This document shows positions 44,301-58,215 of a DNA stretch of 64,000 nucleotides, piece by piece; within the stretch, counting starts at the first letter, position 1, and every line of letters begins with the position of its first letter. Under the pieces are notes generated by a model that saw only the letters and a program-made list of their open reading frames with translations, ran no database searches and had not been told where the DNA came from. Position numbers and translations under genes: made by a program. Origin of the DNA: Clonostachys chloroleuca (taxonomy: Eukaryota; Ascomycota; Sordariomycetes; Hypocreales; Bionectriaceae); contig JBANAY010000003.1 in NCBI GenBank assembly GCA_037952775.1, forward strand, positions 19,592,001 to 19,656,000, written 5' to 3'.

Positions 44301-46143
44301 CAGTATCCGTCTCCCTTGATGTCGAATGGTTTGCACTGTCCGGTGGGACTCAGGAATCCTGCTCCACCAAGATTGTGGTACCAGTCAGGCCCGGTCATCA
44401 TGTTGACGCCTCCAGCAACAGCGGCAACACTTTCTCCGGATAGGATAGTCCGGCAGGCGTGGTGAACTGCTACTGCGGATGAAGAGCATGCAGTGTCAAG
44501 AGTCAGACTCGGCCCAGTCCAACCAAAGTAGTGACTAACCTTGCCCGCTCCAAAACTCCTCAGGTTGCCCGTAGCTGAGTATGCATTGGCTGGGTGGCAC
44601 GCAATATTCTTCTCGTAATCATCCAGGCCAACGCCTAGGTAGAACGCAATGTTCAGGTCCTCGCCTTTAGGGTGGCGGCAAAGAGAACTGAAGTATCCCG
44701 ACTGTTCTACGGCCTGGTAAACAACCTGCAAGACCTGTCGCTGCTGGGGATCCGTGGACGCCATCTCACGGGGGCTCTTTTTAAAGAATTTGTGGTCAAA
44801 ACAATCGTAGTCTTGGATAAAGTTTCCATACCATTTCTTGTTCTTGTCGGCCTCGCGCCAAATAGAGTTGAATTTTATTCGTTCGCTGGGAACCTCAACG
44901 TGCTGAGACTTGCCCTCACAGAGAAGACCCCAGTAGTCCTGAATATTGGTGGCTCCCGGGACGTTACATGCCATTCCAATCACAGCAATCCGATTATCGG
45001 GAACGTTTGGCTTATTGCCAGAAAGTCGTAGGATACGATCATCATAATCGGCAACATGGATGAGACCAGAGCCAAACTTGGAGGCCAGTGATGAGGGTAC
45101 GCACTTGTCGGCACCAAAAACCACGACCTTGGATGTTTCACTGCGTGAGGATGACGAGTAAGCTGCTGAAACGGACTCGTACCAATTCGATGTATCGACA
45201 AGCATAGAACGAAGGGCGATTTCGTGGAGCTTGCCGTGTTTTATGTGCTCCCCGTTGTTGTTGGAACGAGTAGAAAGGTGGAGCTCAGACGCGTCTAGCA
45301 GCTGGAAAGAAGCGTGTGATTCCACAAACTTGATGTATTCGTCGACCTCGTCCTCGTGCGCATGGCTATGAAATCGTCCAGATAGCCCAATTTCTGTTGC
45401 GGTCACTCGAGCCTCGTTGAGTTGTTCTATCAGCGTGGCGACGGTTTTTGATGAAGTAGTGATGGTCGCGCGCCTTTGGTCGTAGTTAACTGAAATATAT
45501 GCCTAAAACAGTTAGAATCGCCATAATTTGCATCATTCGGTCTCCCAGATCTCACCTCGGGATAGCTACTAAGAATGGACTTAAGTGTTGATTCTCCGTC
45601 CCTTGCTTTCCACGCGGCCGATAGAGAGACAGCCTCCTCCTCAGTGCCTTCAGCGAAATTGTCTGCATCAACAATAGCGCCGACAAAAGCTGCTAATCGT
45701 ATGGCAGCAGCTCCATGCTTCTGGATCTGGGCCTCGTCCCGTGAGCTGGAGATAGCAAAGGCGCTAAGAAGACCTGTGCAGAAACCGAGGCTTTCGACGC
45801 TCTCAGAATCGGATAGCCTCGACAGTTCCTTGTATTGGATGAACTGCACCAAGTGACCAATTACTACGAGCGGAGTGACCACAATGTTCGGGAGGGGGTT
45901 GGGTAAATGCCCAGTCTTAATCCAACTGTCCAGCAGCTTGGCTCCGTGCACAAGGTCCAAGTGACAGAACACGTCCGCCACTTCACTGGCGGGAGGACCT
46001 TGAAGTTCGTATACGACGTCCTGGATCCATTGGAATGCAGAACTGGATAATAACGTTGCTCGTAGTTCCGTGAACGATTCCTCCCTGGGGAATAGTGTTT
46101 GCGAACCGAAGATCAGAACTTTGGTGTCTGGTTGAGCATCCAT
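38302..46143 (-). CDS. Non-reducing polyketide synthase SAT-KS-AT-PT-ACP-CMeT-R, 2575 aa
   Basis: Exons 45556-46143, 38780-45502 and 38302-38718 join in phase 0. Approximate residues: SAT 1-350 (GLSGRFHSHAH); KS 360-800 with catalytic Cys in DTACSSS (~535) and His in EAHGTGTP (~670) and GHTE (~709); AT 890-1210 with GHSFGE (Ser ~981); PT 1270-1580 with His in SGHKVAG (~1303) and Asp in GVADSFLQ (~1488); one ACP with LGIDSLMG (Ser ~1670); C-methyltransferase with LELGAGTGGTTS (~1970); and a terminal reductase with TGATGSLGG (~2203) and YGDAK (Tyr ~2372, Lys ~2376). All active-site residues I can check are intact. Asn/Gly-rich linkers flank the ACP. This order is that of 3-methylorcinaldehyde synthase (TropA/MOS), CitS and AfoE-type enzymes, which make C-methylated aromatics released as aldehydes. 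The product is expected to be a methylated aromatic aldehyde; its chain length is not readable here. Confidence 0.97.
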
Positions 46144-47547
46144 GTTCTACTGCCCGCTAAAAGATAAATTTAATGTTGAATGTTGGAGAAATTGATCTAG
46201 TCTACATCGAATGACTCTAGAGAAAATGACCGTGGGTGATATAGGGAAAGCCGAAGCCGGGAAAGTACCTTGACGAGTATCGCATTCCACCTTGTTGACA
46301 CAGACTACGGTATGGTCTCTTCTATGCTAATCCTTTGGAATTCAATCGTGATACAGAAACCAAAGATCACAACTGTCGCCACTAGTCCAAAGTGCCAAGC
46401 TGCAGCGACCTGTAACGTAGGATTACTCGGGGTCGCTGCTTACGAAACCATAAAGAGAGCAAAATTTAAGACTCCTGCCAGGAAGACCTAGTTTCATTGC
46501 TCGTCATTGCCCTTTCTGTCGAGACAGGGCAGATGATCCCTGCCGCTGGGATTGGGATTGTAGGGTTTAGTGGGGTGCTCTTGTTTCCAAGACCAAGATA
46601 AGCAGCATGGCTTAAAAAGAAGGTGAGTTGGTGAGATCTTTCCTCTCCCCATTATCCGGCCGAGATCGAGATGGAGTGGATGTAGAAGTTAGAGCAGGGG
46701 ACTTGCGTCCCTGCTTGAAACTAATGGAAGAGCAATAAGCCTGCATAGCACCCTGATACCACAAGTTCCAACTGATTTGCCGCTTTCCGGCTGACCGCGT
46801 AAAGATCAATGACGTTTACCACCCAAGAATCTAGACCAAGGGGGATGGGGGATGAGCTGATAAACAAATGCTGACTCTGCACAAGTCCAGCTTCCAGCCA
46901 ATAATTCTCCTAAGGCTATCCCACTCGGGTGGTCAAGGGATGCAACGGTGGCTAGATTGCGAACTTATCTACAAGGGATTATTCGGTTCTGATCAAGCTT
47001 AGAGCCACCAGGGGGCAGCGCTGGGATCATGTCCTTCAAACAAGCTTTGACTGACAGCACACAGTGATACCCGAACCCCTGATGCCCTGTAGACATCTTG
47101 CAGAATGGTCTGATATCCATCACATGCCTGGGTGGCATACACTCAACAAGGAAAGATATGAGGATTATCAATCAGACAACTGCTGCTTTGGAGTATCATG
47201 TTGTTGTCGTGATTCTTTGTAATTATCGAGATATATCTCAGTACTACGTAGCTTATCAAGTCATCGGCGCCGAGCTAAGAGTAAGGACTTTTACCGACCC
47301 GAGCGTCACGCCAGGGCGCAAACATCATCATCAGCACAGGCCATAAAGGAGGTTTCAAGCCACCAAGTTAACGCTTACACCGCTATACCTAGTGTCATAC
47401 ACTGGTTTCTGATGCAGGGTATGCCTTTGGAATTGAACTTCGTTGAGCAATGTAGATCGCTGCCTGATAGATCCTTAAATAAAATGAATTCATTTGATGA
47501 CGCTCTCTCTGGGGGTAGATACGCCCAGGAGGTATTGATAACTTCAC
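46144..47547. other. Intergenic, PKS promoter region
   Basis: 1.4 kb between the PKS start and the 3' end of the monooxygenase gene, both on the minus strand. Only short frames. Confidence 0.5.
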
Positions 47548-49914
47548 TTATGGTGTCTTAGGTGGCGTCACGCTGTCTTCGGGTTCCTTGACAGGTGTAC
47601 CCATAGCTTTAAGCCACTTGGGATCAATTGCCTCGAGATTCACATAAGGAGAGAGATCATATTTCTCCGTGTATCGATCAGACAGGGTGTATCCCAAGCC
47701 GAGGAGCCCCCACATGTTGTCCTCATGGTAGTCGATTTCCATATCTTCCCATCTCACATTAGTGATTGCTTCGCGGTAATGAAGGGCAGACCCTGGCCAC
47801 ACACTAGATATCCTTATGCGTTAATACATAGATTGAGAGTTGGAGACAGAATTGAGAACTCACGCATGGATACGGCCAGTTTCTTGGTTCTTGAACCATG
47901 ACCGGCATTCATTCTTCCATATGGTATATTTGTACCATTCTTGAACATGCTGGTTGAACTTGTCCGTCACGCTTTGCTTTGGAGCCCAACTCTTGATGTT
48001 GTCGGTCTGCATCTTTCGGATGCACTGGATTGCGTATTTGGTTACCTGAGTCAAAGGCCCAGAGATACTGCCATTGGTAACGGGCCAGGCAGGGCCGACG
48101 AAAATAACAAAGTTAGGAATTTCTAGCAGGAGATTATCTTTCGTTTTAGAATTCCATGATTATGCACGTTTGGTGGGTCGGGAAAGATCGGGACAAAGAA
48201 GCTGTATCCGTGCACTTACCGGGAACCGCCAAACCAAGGTACCCGTTCGTCTCATTTGCCCATTTATCCTGGAGGTTCACACCTTTCTTTCCTATGATGG
48301 GAAATTGAGGTCTCCAAGTTGTGTCGAATCCGGTGGCGCAGATGATCGTGTCGCATTTTCTCTCAATGCCATCATCACCGACGACGCCATCTTTAGTAAT
48401 AGAAGCCACGCCGGTGAAATGGGCGTCAACATTTTCCTTTGTCAATGCTTTCATGAATGCGTCACCAGGTGTGATACGTCGGCCTAGAACACAGGTGTTA
48501 GCTAAAAACATTTTCTTGTGTTTTTGATGTGCTTCTCTTACAGCCGATCGGGAAATCAGGCTTGAAACCTTGATACAAACGCTCGTCGCCGCCAAAGAAT
48601 CTCTTCATCCGATCACCATATTCCTTCTGTAGAATTCCTTGGAGGGGATTATCTGCGAAGAAAATGGTCCAAAGACGGTTGATGGTGGAATCAAGGTCCT
48701 TGGAGACAGCAACCAGCTTGTTGGGATCAGACCGGAAACCCTCTTTCTCCTCTTCAGTGTAGGAGAAATTGTCGGCAAACTCTTCTCGGATTTGTGAAAA
48801 CCAGACACCGGTGCGGGCAAAGATGTCCACGTGCTTGGCCTTGGGCTGCATTTGCGGGACGATCTGGATCGCCGAGGCCCCAGTGCCAATGACGGCAACT
48901 CGGTCATTAGCCCACTTCTCCTCGGTGTAGTCCTTGTCCCACCCGGCAGAATGGATGACCTTGCCTTTGAACGTGTCAAGTCCTGGGATCTTTGGCCAAG
49001 TCCAGCTATTCAGATAACCTTTAGCGTAGAGAATGATGTCGCAGCTATCTTCGAATTCCCGGCTCTCTTGACCTGGGATACTCTGTCTAATCTTCACGAG
49101 CCACTTCCCTGCATCTATCATCATTGTTAATTAGCCAGTTACAAACAAACCCATCATTTGAAGCCTTACCTTCTTGCCAGTAAAGCCCGATGACTTCAGT
49201 GTAGAAGACCATATTCTTTTTAAGATCAAACACTTCACAGACTTTGTTCAGGTACTCCCAAATCTCCTCACGGGTGGCCAGTAGCTTGCTCCAGTTGGGC
49301 TATTAAGTATTGTTTAGCCATCCAGAAGATACATGAGCCTTCTATCGTCGCAATAACTTACATTAAGGGCGAAAAGCATTGAATAAGCATGAGCTGGAAT
49401 GTCGCCTGAAATATCACATCAGTCTAAAAGCTTTCATGTCCTACACCGACAACTTACAGGCACATCCGGGGTATGTGTTCTCGAACCATGTGCCGCCTAA
49501 ATCACGATGTTTGGTTAGATGTCAAAGCCCAAGATGCCTAAATGGAAAAGCATGGAAACTCACCAATATCCGAATTCTTCTCATACGCAACGTGTTCAAT
49601 GTTTTCAAGTTCCTTCTGCATGTAATATGAATTCATTATAGTGGATAGACCGCACCCGACCGAGATCACCTTGACCCGACGATTGGCGGGATCCTAAATT
49701 CGTAAGAAAGGCGTACGAGGTAACAGGGATCATCAGATTTACGTACGTTGAGATTCACATCGGGAATGGTGTAGCCTTCAGAGCCCTTCTGACTGTAGTC
49801 GCATATCTTCTTGCCATCAGTTGTCGCGATATATCGGTTGATGGCTATAGGCTTGTTGGTCTTTGAGGCCGACATCATAGTACCTTTTCCGTTGTTCTGT
49901 TGCGCAGTGGCCAT
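47548..49914 (-). CDS. Baeyer-Villiger-type FAD monooxygenase, 620 aa, nine exons
   Basis: Nine exons with consistent phase: 49747-49914, 49564-49693, 49458-49496, 49362-49405, 49170-49299, 48542-49114, 48220-48483, 47864-48122 and 47548-47803. The FAD-binding Rossmann strand reads [12 protein letters not shown], then [20 protein letters not shown], the class B/BVMO entry motif. The BVMO signature F-x-G-x3-H-x3-W-D is present ([12 protein letters not shown]), and the NADPH-binding fold reads [29 protein letters not shown] and CATGFDTTW follow. Class B enzymes insert oxygen next to a carbonyl using NADPH and O2, giving esters or lactones. Next to a PKS that releases an aldehyde it could convert a ketone or aldehyde group of that product. 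The third residue of the first glycine motif is followed by L-S-T rather than a glycine, which may matter. Cytosolic; no membrane segment. Confidence 0.95.
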
Positions 49915-51235
49915 GCACCTCTTGAAAGAATTTTACTGAGTGCGAGAGGTCTCGAATATAATAGCATTCACGACTTGTCAAGCATGAGGGCCAGACTCGG
50001 GAGATTTTGTTTTATACTGCCAACACCATCAAGAATCTTGCGTTTGGCCGGTAAAATCCGCCAGAAATGAGAAGGGCACTTCCAACCATGAAATAAGACC
50101 TAGTATATAATCAGACCACAAGTCCTCGCGAAGAAAATCCTTTGGGTGGCCTGAATATCTCTTGTCAAACTCCACGGAAGAAGAAGGACATGAGAAGCCC
50201 GGTACCTTGAATGCTCAGGCGAGTACAGAACAGGATGGAGTAGGGGGGACCTTTCTGAAACGGTAAAACGTCACGAGTAGAAATGCTACCATTCAGAGTC
50301 AATGTAACGCTACAGAGTAAACCCACATATACGCCCAGGGGGAGTGGGCAACTTCGTCAGTGGGGCAAATCCTTCATGAGTTCAACACAGCTATCACAGA
50401 GGTTTTGAGTTCCGATTTTGTGAGTAACCAAAATTGTCTGGGTCTCATGTTACCCCTTATCCAATTGCAGTCGTTGAGTTTGTTCACTGGCATCGTTGAT
50501 GACGAAGGCGGAGATGGTGAGAGCGATAATGAAGATGCTTGAGATGAGGATTCTGAGGGACATGCAAGCCACGATGGTGAGTTGAAGAATAGCTAGAGGA
50601 TCCATGTACTACATCGGCAAACACGCTTCAACTCAGCCATGGGTAAGGTGCCATGACATTATTCGCTACCCTACAGGGCCGATGTATCGCACTTGGTTAT
50701 TACGATGTATCCCTCGCCTTGGTAACTCTTGCGGTCGGCAGCTAGATGTCCATTGTCCAGCACGGCGTACCCAACCTAGCAGTGTTGTTGTGTCTAGCAC
50801 AAATGTCCATAGCACCCAAAAGAACCGACCAGCCTGTATGGCTTTTTTTCATGCGCTGCGGAGACGCTGATCGCAGATGATGGCTGGCGTGCGCTGCATA
50901 TCTGTTAACAATGGTGAGTGGTGGCTAACAACGGCCAGTGCTTGGACGGCAGCATCAGCATCAGCGCTAGATTCGAAACACAGCTCTTCGATGAGGTCGC
51001 AGGCTATCATATCGGGCTCGCCGAGGCCGCCTTGAAGCTCGGGAGTGGTCATCGGCGGATAAACATACATCCAACACTCGAAAATGACTTCAAACTTGAC
51101 CCTCCTCGATGTCCCTGGGACTTCCACTCCTTTCCTGAGTCAACTAGAAACGGATGCGAGTCCCGCCGTCTTTGTCAACATGCTTATCATCAGGTCTCAC
51201 AAGGACGAAGAAGAATTCCTCGCAAACTGGGCTAT
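49915..51235. other. Intergenic, monooxygenase promoter and border of the AT-rich block
   Basis: No supported gene. The sequence has normal base composition up to about 51230 and then changes abruptly to more than 80 percent A+T. Confidence 0.5.
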
Positions 51236-51902
51236 TTAATTATAATTATTAATTTTAATTATTTTACTTAATTATTATTTTAAGGGTTTTACTATATATA
51301 AAAGATATATTCTAAGATTAGACTATATATAATTTGAATTATACTTTTCTTTTTAATTAATTTCTAATTTATAATTTTTAGTTTTAACAAATAATATACT
51401 AAATTAAATTAATTTAGATTAAAATAATTTTTAAAATTAAATAAATTTCTATTTAATTAGTATTATTAAATAGATATAATAAGTAAATAACTTATACTAG
51501 ATAGAGATCTAGAGTAGATTAGAATATAATTAATTAGAATATTATTCTAAATAGTATAATTAGATTATTATAAGCTATATAATATAAGTTGCTATTAATA
51601 TATAAGTATTATAGAGCTAGTTCTAATAGAGATATAGATAATTATATTAATAACTATTTAAAGAAGTATTTTAACTAATAAAATAAATATATATATATAA
51701 CTATTATAAAGTATTAAAAGTAAGCTACTTTTAATTAATTCTATTGAACTAGTAATAGAAGTATATTACTCTTATTACTTTAGTTTCTAAGATAGATCTA
51801 TATATAATCTAGTATAACTTATTAGAGAAGTTTTTATTTATAATAATAGATAGAGTAAAATAAATTAGAATTTAATAAATTAAAATTAAAATTAATTTAA
51901 TA

Positions 51903-52097
51903 GTTATTAAAAGGCTTTTCTAAAGTATATACTATAGAGTAAATAGATTAAAAAATAATTAATTAAATTACTATTCTAGCTATATAAGTAAACTAGTTAT
52001 AAATATAATTTCAGAATAATTCTAATTAAGTAAACCGCTCTATTTCTAGTTTCTAGCTAGTAACTACTAGTTAGTAATATTTAGTATATTAATATAG
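51903..52097 (+). repeat. Left copy of the terminal direct repeat (LTR part)
   Basis: Shares an uninterrupted alignment by eye with 60338-60538, including ttttctaaagtatatactat, agagtaaatagattaaaaa and tctagctagtaactactagt. Differences are mostly A/G and C/T, as RIP would leave. True LTR ends (TG...CA) are no longer visible. Confidence 0.85.
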
Positions 52098-55000
52098 ATA
52101 GTTTTTTATTTTCTTATTCTATATAAATAGCCCTTATAATTATAAACCCTTTATAATCTCTATAAATATAAGAAATAAATATATATAATTCTAATTCCTT
52201 ATATTTTTATTAAAAAGATATACTATATATATTAGTTTAGATATATATATATTTTATTATTAGGTTTCTCTATTTATTAATATAATTATCTCTAGTAATA
52301 AGTAATTATAAGTATATACTCTATCTATATTAAACTCTATTTTATATTATTATAATATTTCTCTTTTTCTTTTCTATATAGTTATTTTAGTATTATATAT
52401 ATACCCTCTATAATAATCTTTATTATTTTAGATTAGAGTTTTATAGCTAATTATTTTATAGAATAATTATATTCTAATCCTCTTTTTATATATAGAGATA
52501 TATATACTCTAGAATATAATTTTATAGCTAATCTTAGTAATATATAATTAAACTTTTAATTTATTATTTTCTTTTCTATAAGTAGTTACTCCCTTCTTAT
52601 ATATTTTAAAGCTAATTAAATATAGAGATATAATATTTTTCTTTTTTCCCTTTTTATCTACTTCTTAGAGTTTTTTCCTTAAGCTTATAATACTATTCTA
52701 CTATAATATAGTTAGGGAAATAGCTATTAATTATATATACTTAGATACTTAATTTTAAGAACTCTTACTAATAGGTTTATATAATAATCTAAAGAATATT
52801 AAGTATATTAATCTAGTAGTAAGCTAAGATTAGAAGAATATAGAAAGAACTTAAGAAATTTAAAAAATAGAAATATTATATAGCTAAGAAGTACTCTAAC
52901 TAGATATAAATATTAGTAGTTTTTTTTTTTTTTTTACTTTCTTAGCTAATATATTTATTAGTAGTAAGTATTCTGATAAATATATAATATATATTAAGTT
53001 ATTTATCTTAAGGAAAAGTAATAATTATTATTTTAATTATAATAGTAATAGAATATAGTATATATATTATAATAAGAGTAATAATATTTATATTATTATT
53101 TCTAAAGTTCTAATATCTTTTATATATAATTTAATTACTATTTATAAAGTTCTTACTAAGCTTAATAAATCTACTAGGAAATCTTTCTATAAGTATACTA
53201 AGATATATCTTCTGATTATATATACTAGTACTATTTAGAAAATAACTTATAATCTTATTATAAATAGTACTTTTAATAGTTTAACTATCTATTTATAATA
53301 TATATTAGAATCTAGTTCTAGCTATATTTTTAAGAATACTATCTCTAAGGAGATTAAATCTCTTTTAAAATATTATTCTATTTATTATTTATTTATAAGA
53401 CCTAATAATAATAATAATACTATCTATAGGAGTACTAATAGATCTAATAATAATAATAAATCTAAGAGCAGTTCCTTTAATATCTAATTCTAATATATAG
53501 TAATAATAAACTTAAGAATAATTCTTCTAATATCTAATTCTAACTCTTTAGATACTATTTTTCTATATATTCTAAATCTAAATAAAAGAGAAGAATAAAA
53601 TAAAAAAATTAAAAAAAAATTAGATAGCTTAATTAGTTTAAATAGATAGATAGTAGATAGCTTAGATAGATAGAGGAATAGAATAATCTCTATAAAAGCC
53701 CCCCCCCCCCCTATATATTTTAATTATTTATAATATATTTAAATTCTTAGTTTAAAATAGCTTATTATATAGATTTAGTCTATTTATATTTACTAGATTA
53801 TACTTAGTTTAAATAGTCTTTTAATATTTTCTTTAATTTAAATTCTTAACTTATTTATTTCTATAAGTTTTAAGAGTACTAAATTAGGCTTTTTTTTTAT
53901 TAAAAATATCTACTAGATTATTCTCTTTATTAATCTATTTTATCTTAGTAATTTTATAGTATTTATATAATTACTATAAGATTATTATATTAATTATTAG
54001 TTTTTTCTCTATAGTTATACTAAGCTTAATAAGATATTTATATAATAAGAGAGAATTTATATAAATTACTAATAGTATTTCTAGTAATAATATTTTTAAA
54101 GTAATTATTTAAAGAATATTTATAATTATAATATCTATATTAAATCTAGCTACTATACTATAGACTTCTAATATAAGACTGCTTTTTATAATATATTTAT
54201 ACTTTATTAATAATTAGTATATAATATTTCTAGTTAGTTAGAATATAGACTTCTAGCTCTTAATTCTTATCTCTATTCTAAGTATAATTATAAAGCTAAT
54301 TTAAAAGCTTATATTTTTATTATTAGTAAGAGATCTATCTATAAAGATATATAGTTTTAGATTATATAGATTAAGTAGTATAAATTTTAATTTATAGTTA
54401 TAATTCTTAATTTACTATATAAGCTTTTTATTTAACTTCTTAATATTATCTTTTAATAGATTCTATTATAATTATACTACTATAGATAAATTATATAAAG
54501 CTTTTAATTATATAATATTTATAATCTATATACTATATACTTTTTAGGCTTTATAACTCTCTATATCTATAGCTTTCTAAAATATATTAGTTTAGCTCTT
54601 TTAAATAAACTTAATTATTATACTATAGAGGAATATCTTTTCTCTATTAAATTTAAAATCTATTTCCTTATAAAGCTTAACTCTAGCTTTTATCTTAAAT
54701 TTAGCCTCTTTTAACTAATATTCTTCTTCTATAGTAAATATTTTATTAAATAATCTAAGTATATTATTAGTTTATATTCTAATAATTCTAAAACTAAGTA
54801 TATTACTTCTTATAATTAAGAGATATAAGTTAAAACTAGAGATTATTATTTTTATATATATTATAAAGTATTTATAGTATATAGTATACTAATATATACT
54901 AGACTTAGTAATTCTATATAATAGCTTTATAATTTTTATAACTATTCCTTATAGATAGCTTTATTTAAGATCTTTTAGAAGTATTATATAAATTATATAT

Positions 55001-58000
55001 TATAGTATTAATTCAGATTATAAGTAAGCTTATATAATATCTCTATCTATTAGAATATAAGTTCTTACTACTAATAGTAATAGTATTAATATAAGAATAA
55101 GCTATTAACTATAGTATTAGATTATTAGTAACTATATAAAAACTATTTTCTTACTAGTATTATTATATTCTTATATAATTAGATAGGATTTCTTATATAG
55201 ATATATATTCTAATCTTTTACCTTATTAATAATATATACTTTAAATAATTAACTACTTTTAATATTATAATTAAACTATATAAATTTAAATATACCTACT
55301 TTAATAAGTTAGTTAATTTTAACTATTATAAAAACCTTAAATAGAGTACCCGGAGTTATAATAACTTCTTTCTTTTAAAGTTTCTTAGTTAGCTTAAGAA
55401 TATCTTACTTCTTATATATTATATAGTTAGTATATAGTCTAACTAGTTATACTATATATTATATATATACTTTTAGTTTATTCTTTAAGCTTATTAGTTA
55501 TTCCCTTCTTTATAGTAGTTTACTTATTATAAGTAGTAAGAGATTTTTTAGATATATTATCAGATTAGTACTCTCTTAGACTAGGTTTTTAATCTATTTA
55601 TCTCTATAGTATAGCTTTATATATATAGACTAAAAGGTCTTTAGTTTATTATATATTTTAATAATAATATTATAGGAGTTATTTAATAAAAATCTATATA
55701 GTCTAGATTACTTCTTATTCTCTCTCTATACTATAATCTTATTTAGGAATAAAAGTTTAAGAAGTTCTATTAGATTAGAGCTATTATATATAGCTAGTAA
55801 AGTATAGTTCCCTCTTTAATATATAATTCCCTTAAGGCTTTTATTATAAGATTAACTATTTATACTCTTTAAACTATAGATTATAATAGGGAAGAGAATA
55901 TAATAACTCTTAAATATACTCTAAATATAAGAAGTATTAGTATAAAGCTATTAAGCTCTACTATATTATTAACTACTTTAATTACTACTTATAATATTAA
56001 TTCCTTTAAGGTTATTTTCTTAAGTTCTTTATATAAGATATTAAATATATATTATAGTAGTTTATAATATCTTTTAATCTTATTAATTAATTAATAAATC
56101 TTAATTAGTATTTATTTATACTTAGAACTAATAATTCTTATATTTATATAAAATTAATTATTTATAAATTAGGTTCTTATATTATATATAATATAATCTA
56201 ATAGTTCTAGATATATATCTAGCTAGATCCTTTTTAATATTTCCTATATAGTATCTACTAAAATATTTATAAAAAAGATTATATTTTAAAAGATAGTTAT
56301 TATATAGATAATATATAAAACTAGTTCTTAATCTAGTAGATATATAATATTAATTATAATCTTATAGTTAAAGTTAAAATTATCTTATAATCTGAATTTA
56401 AAGTATTTTAGAATTAGACTATAGATCTAGTATTAGTAGTAAAAGTATTTAATCTTTTTTATTACTTCTCTTTTATATCCTTATAATCTGCTCTTTCTAA
56501 AAGCTTATATAGCCTTTCTATTAATAGATAACTAAAGTAGTAATAGAGTTATTTTAACTCTAGTTCTATTAAGTAAGCTATATTAATTATTAGTATATAT
56601 TTAGAAAAGAACTATATATAGCTTTATTTTCTTATAATTAGAATAAAAAGATTATTTATAGTTCTAATTACTTTATTAATTATATTTCTAAACTTAATAT
56701 TTAGATAGTCTATATCTTAAAGATATATTAGAAAAGGGGTTTCTAAGTTTATTATATAAAATATAATAGATCTAAATAGAGTCTATAGTTTTATTATACT
56801 AAGTAACTCTATAAGCCCCTTTCTAAACTTAATACTCTTTATATTAGCTATAGTATTTAGTTTAATTAATAGATTAATTTATTTAAATACTTTAAATTAT
56901 AGTTTATTTATAATTAAGATTAATAAGATATCTATATCTAGTATAATCCTTTAGAATTATATTATATATCTTTCCTTAATAATAAATTATAAGGGGTTTT
57001 ATAGTTTTCTTTTAATTTTCTCTTTAAAGAGTAAATATTAGAATATCTTATTAAGTAGATATTATATTAGATATTATTTATTACTACTTATATATTAATC
57101 TTTCTTATCTAGATTATTATAGTTATTAGGGTCTCTATAGTTTACTATTTTAAACTAGTTATTAATCCCTTTTTAGTTTTAAATCTACTATTTAAATTCT
57201 TTTAATATATTATCTTCTTCTATTTTCTCTTCTATTTTAAAGAACTTAATTATAAATTAGTAGTATACTTTAGATCTCTTCTATAGATAGTTTATAGACT
57301 AATAACTAAGCTTATTATAAATAAAGTAGTACTTTCTCTAGCTATTCTTCTATAGTCTTTAGTTCTAGCTAATAAAGCTTCTATTAAATAATCTATTTTA
57401 TATATTTTAAGTATAATAAGACTATTATTATATTCTATTTAATAGTTTCTAGATATATAATATTACTAATTAATAAGATATATATTTCTTATTATATTCT
57501 AAGCTACTAAAGTTATTAAGCTTTATTCTAACTATCTTAATAAGTTTATCTCTAATATTAATATAAGATATTATATTAGGGCTTTAATATTTATATACTC
57601 TCTTTAGAGTACTATTTTTAGTTCCTTTAAACCTCTATATACTTTTACTACTATAGCTTATAGATTATTATCCCCTATATAAATACCTCTAAGTACCTTC
57701 TATATTTTTATTAGAATAATAAAGATTTTTTATAATATCTAGTATATTATAAGATCTTTATATTCTCTATTTACCTATATTAAAATAATACTAGTTTAAA
57801 TTTAGTTATAATAATATTACTATTTATTAATAGTATTATTAAAGTATTACTTTAGTTTAAAATATATCTCTCTAAAGGTATATTTTTCTTTAATATATTA
57901 GAACTAGAAATTCTATATATTTCTTTTAAGGATTTAGAAGAAAATAGTTTTAAATCTACTTAGCTATATATTATAGGATTTATAAGTATTTAATATTATT

Positions 58001-58100
58001 CTAACTTTAATATTAAGTATATTATATAGTTCCTTACTAAATAAGTACTTTTTTATATTATATAGCTTCTAGAAGGCTATAAGTTCTTATATAGCTATTA

Positions 58101-58215
58101 TACTTATTCTAAAGCTTTACTAAGATTTGGAGATGGTAAATATAATAAGATAGCAGCTCAGCAAAAGGTGTATAATGTTAATAATACCAAATTTGAAGAT
58201 ATTAAACATGAATAG
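58101..58215 (+). other. Unmutated coding-like island in the AT-rich block
   Basis: A stretch of about 100 bases in which CA and TG dinucleotides reappear (gcagctcagcaaaaggtg). One frame reads LRFGDGKYNKIAAQQKVYN and on to a TAG at 58213-58215. I do not recognise the protein. Confidence 0.5.
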
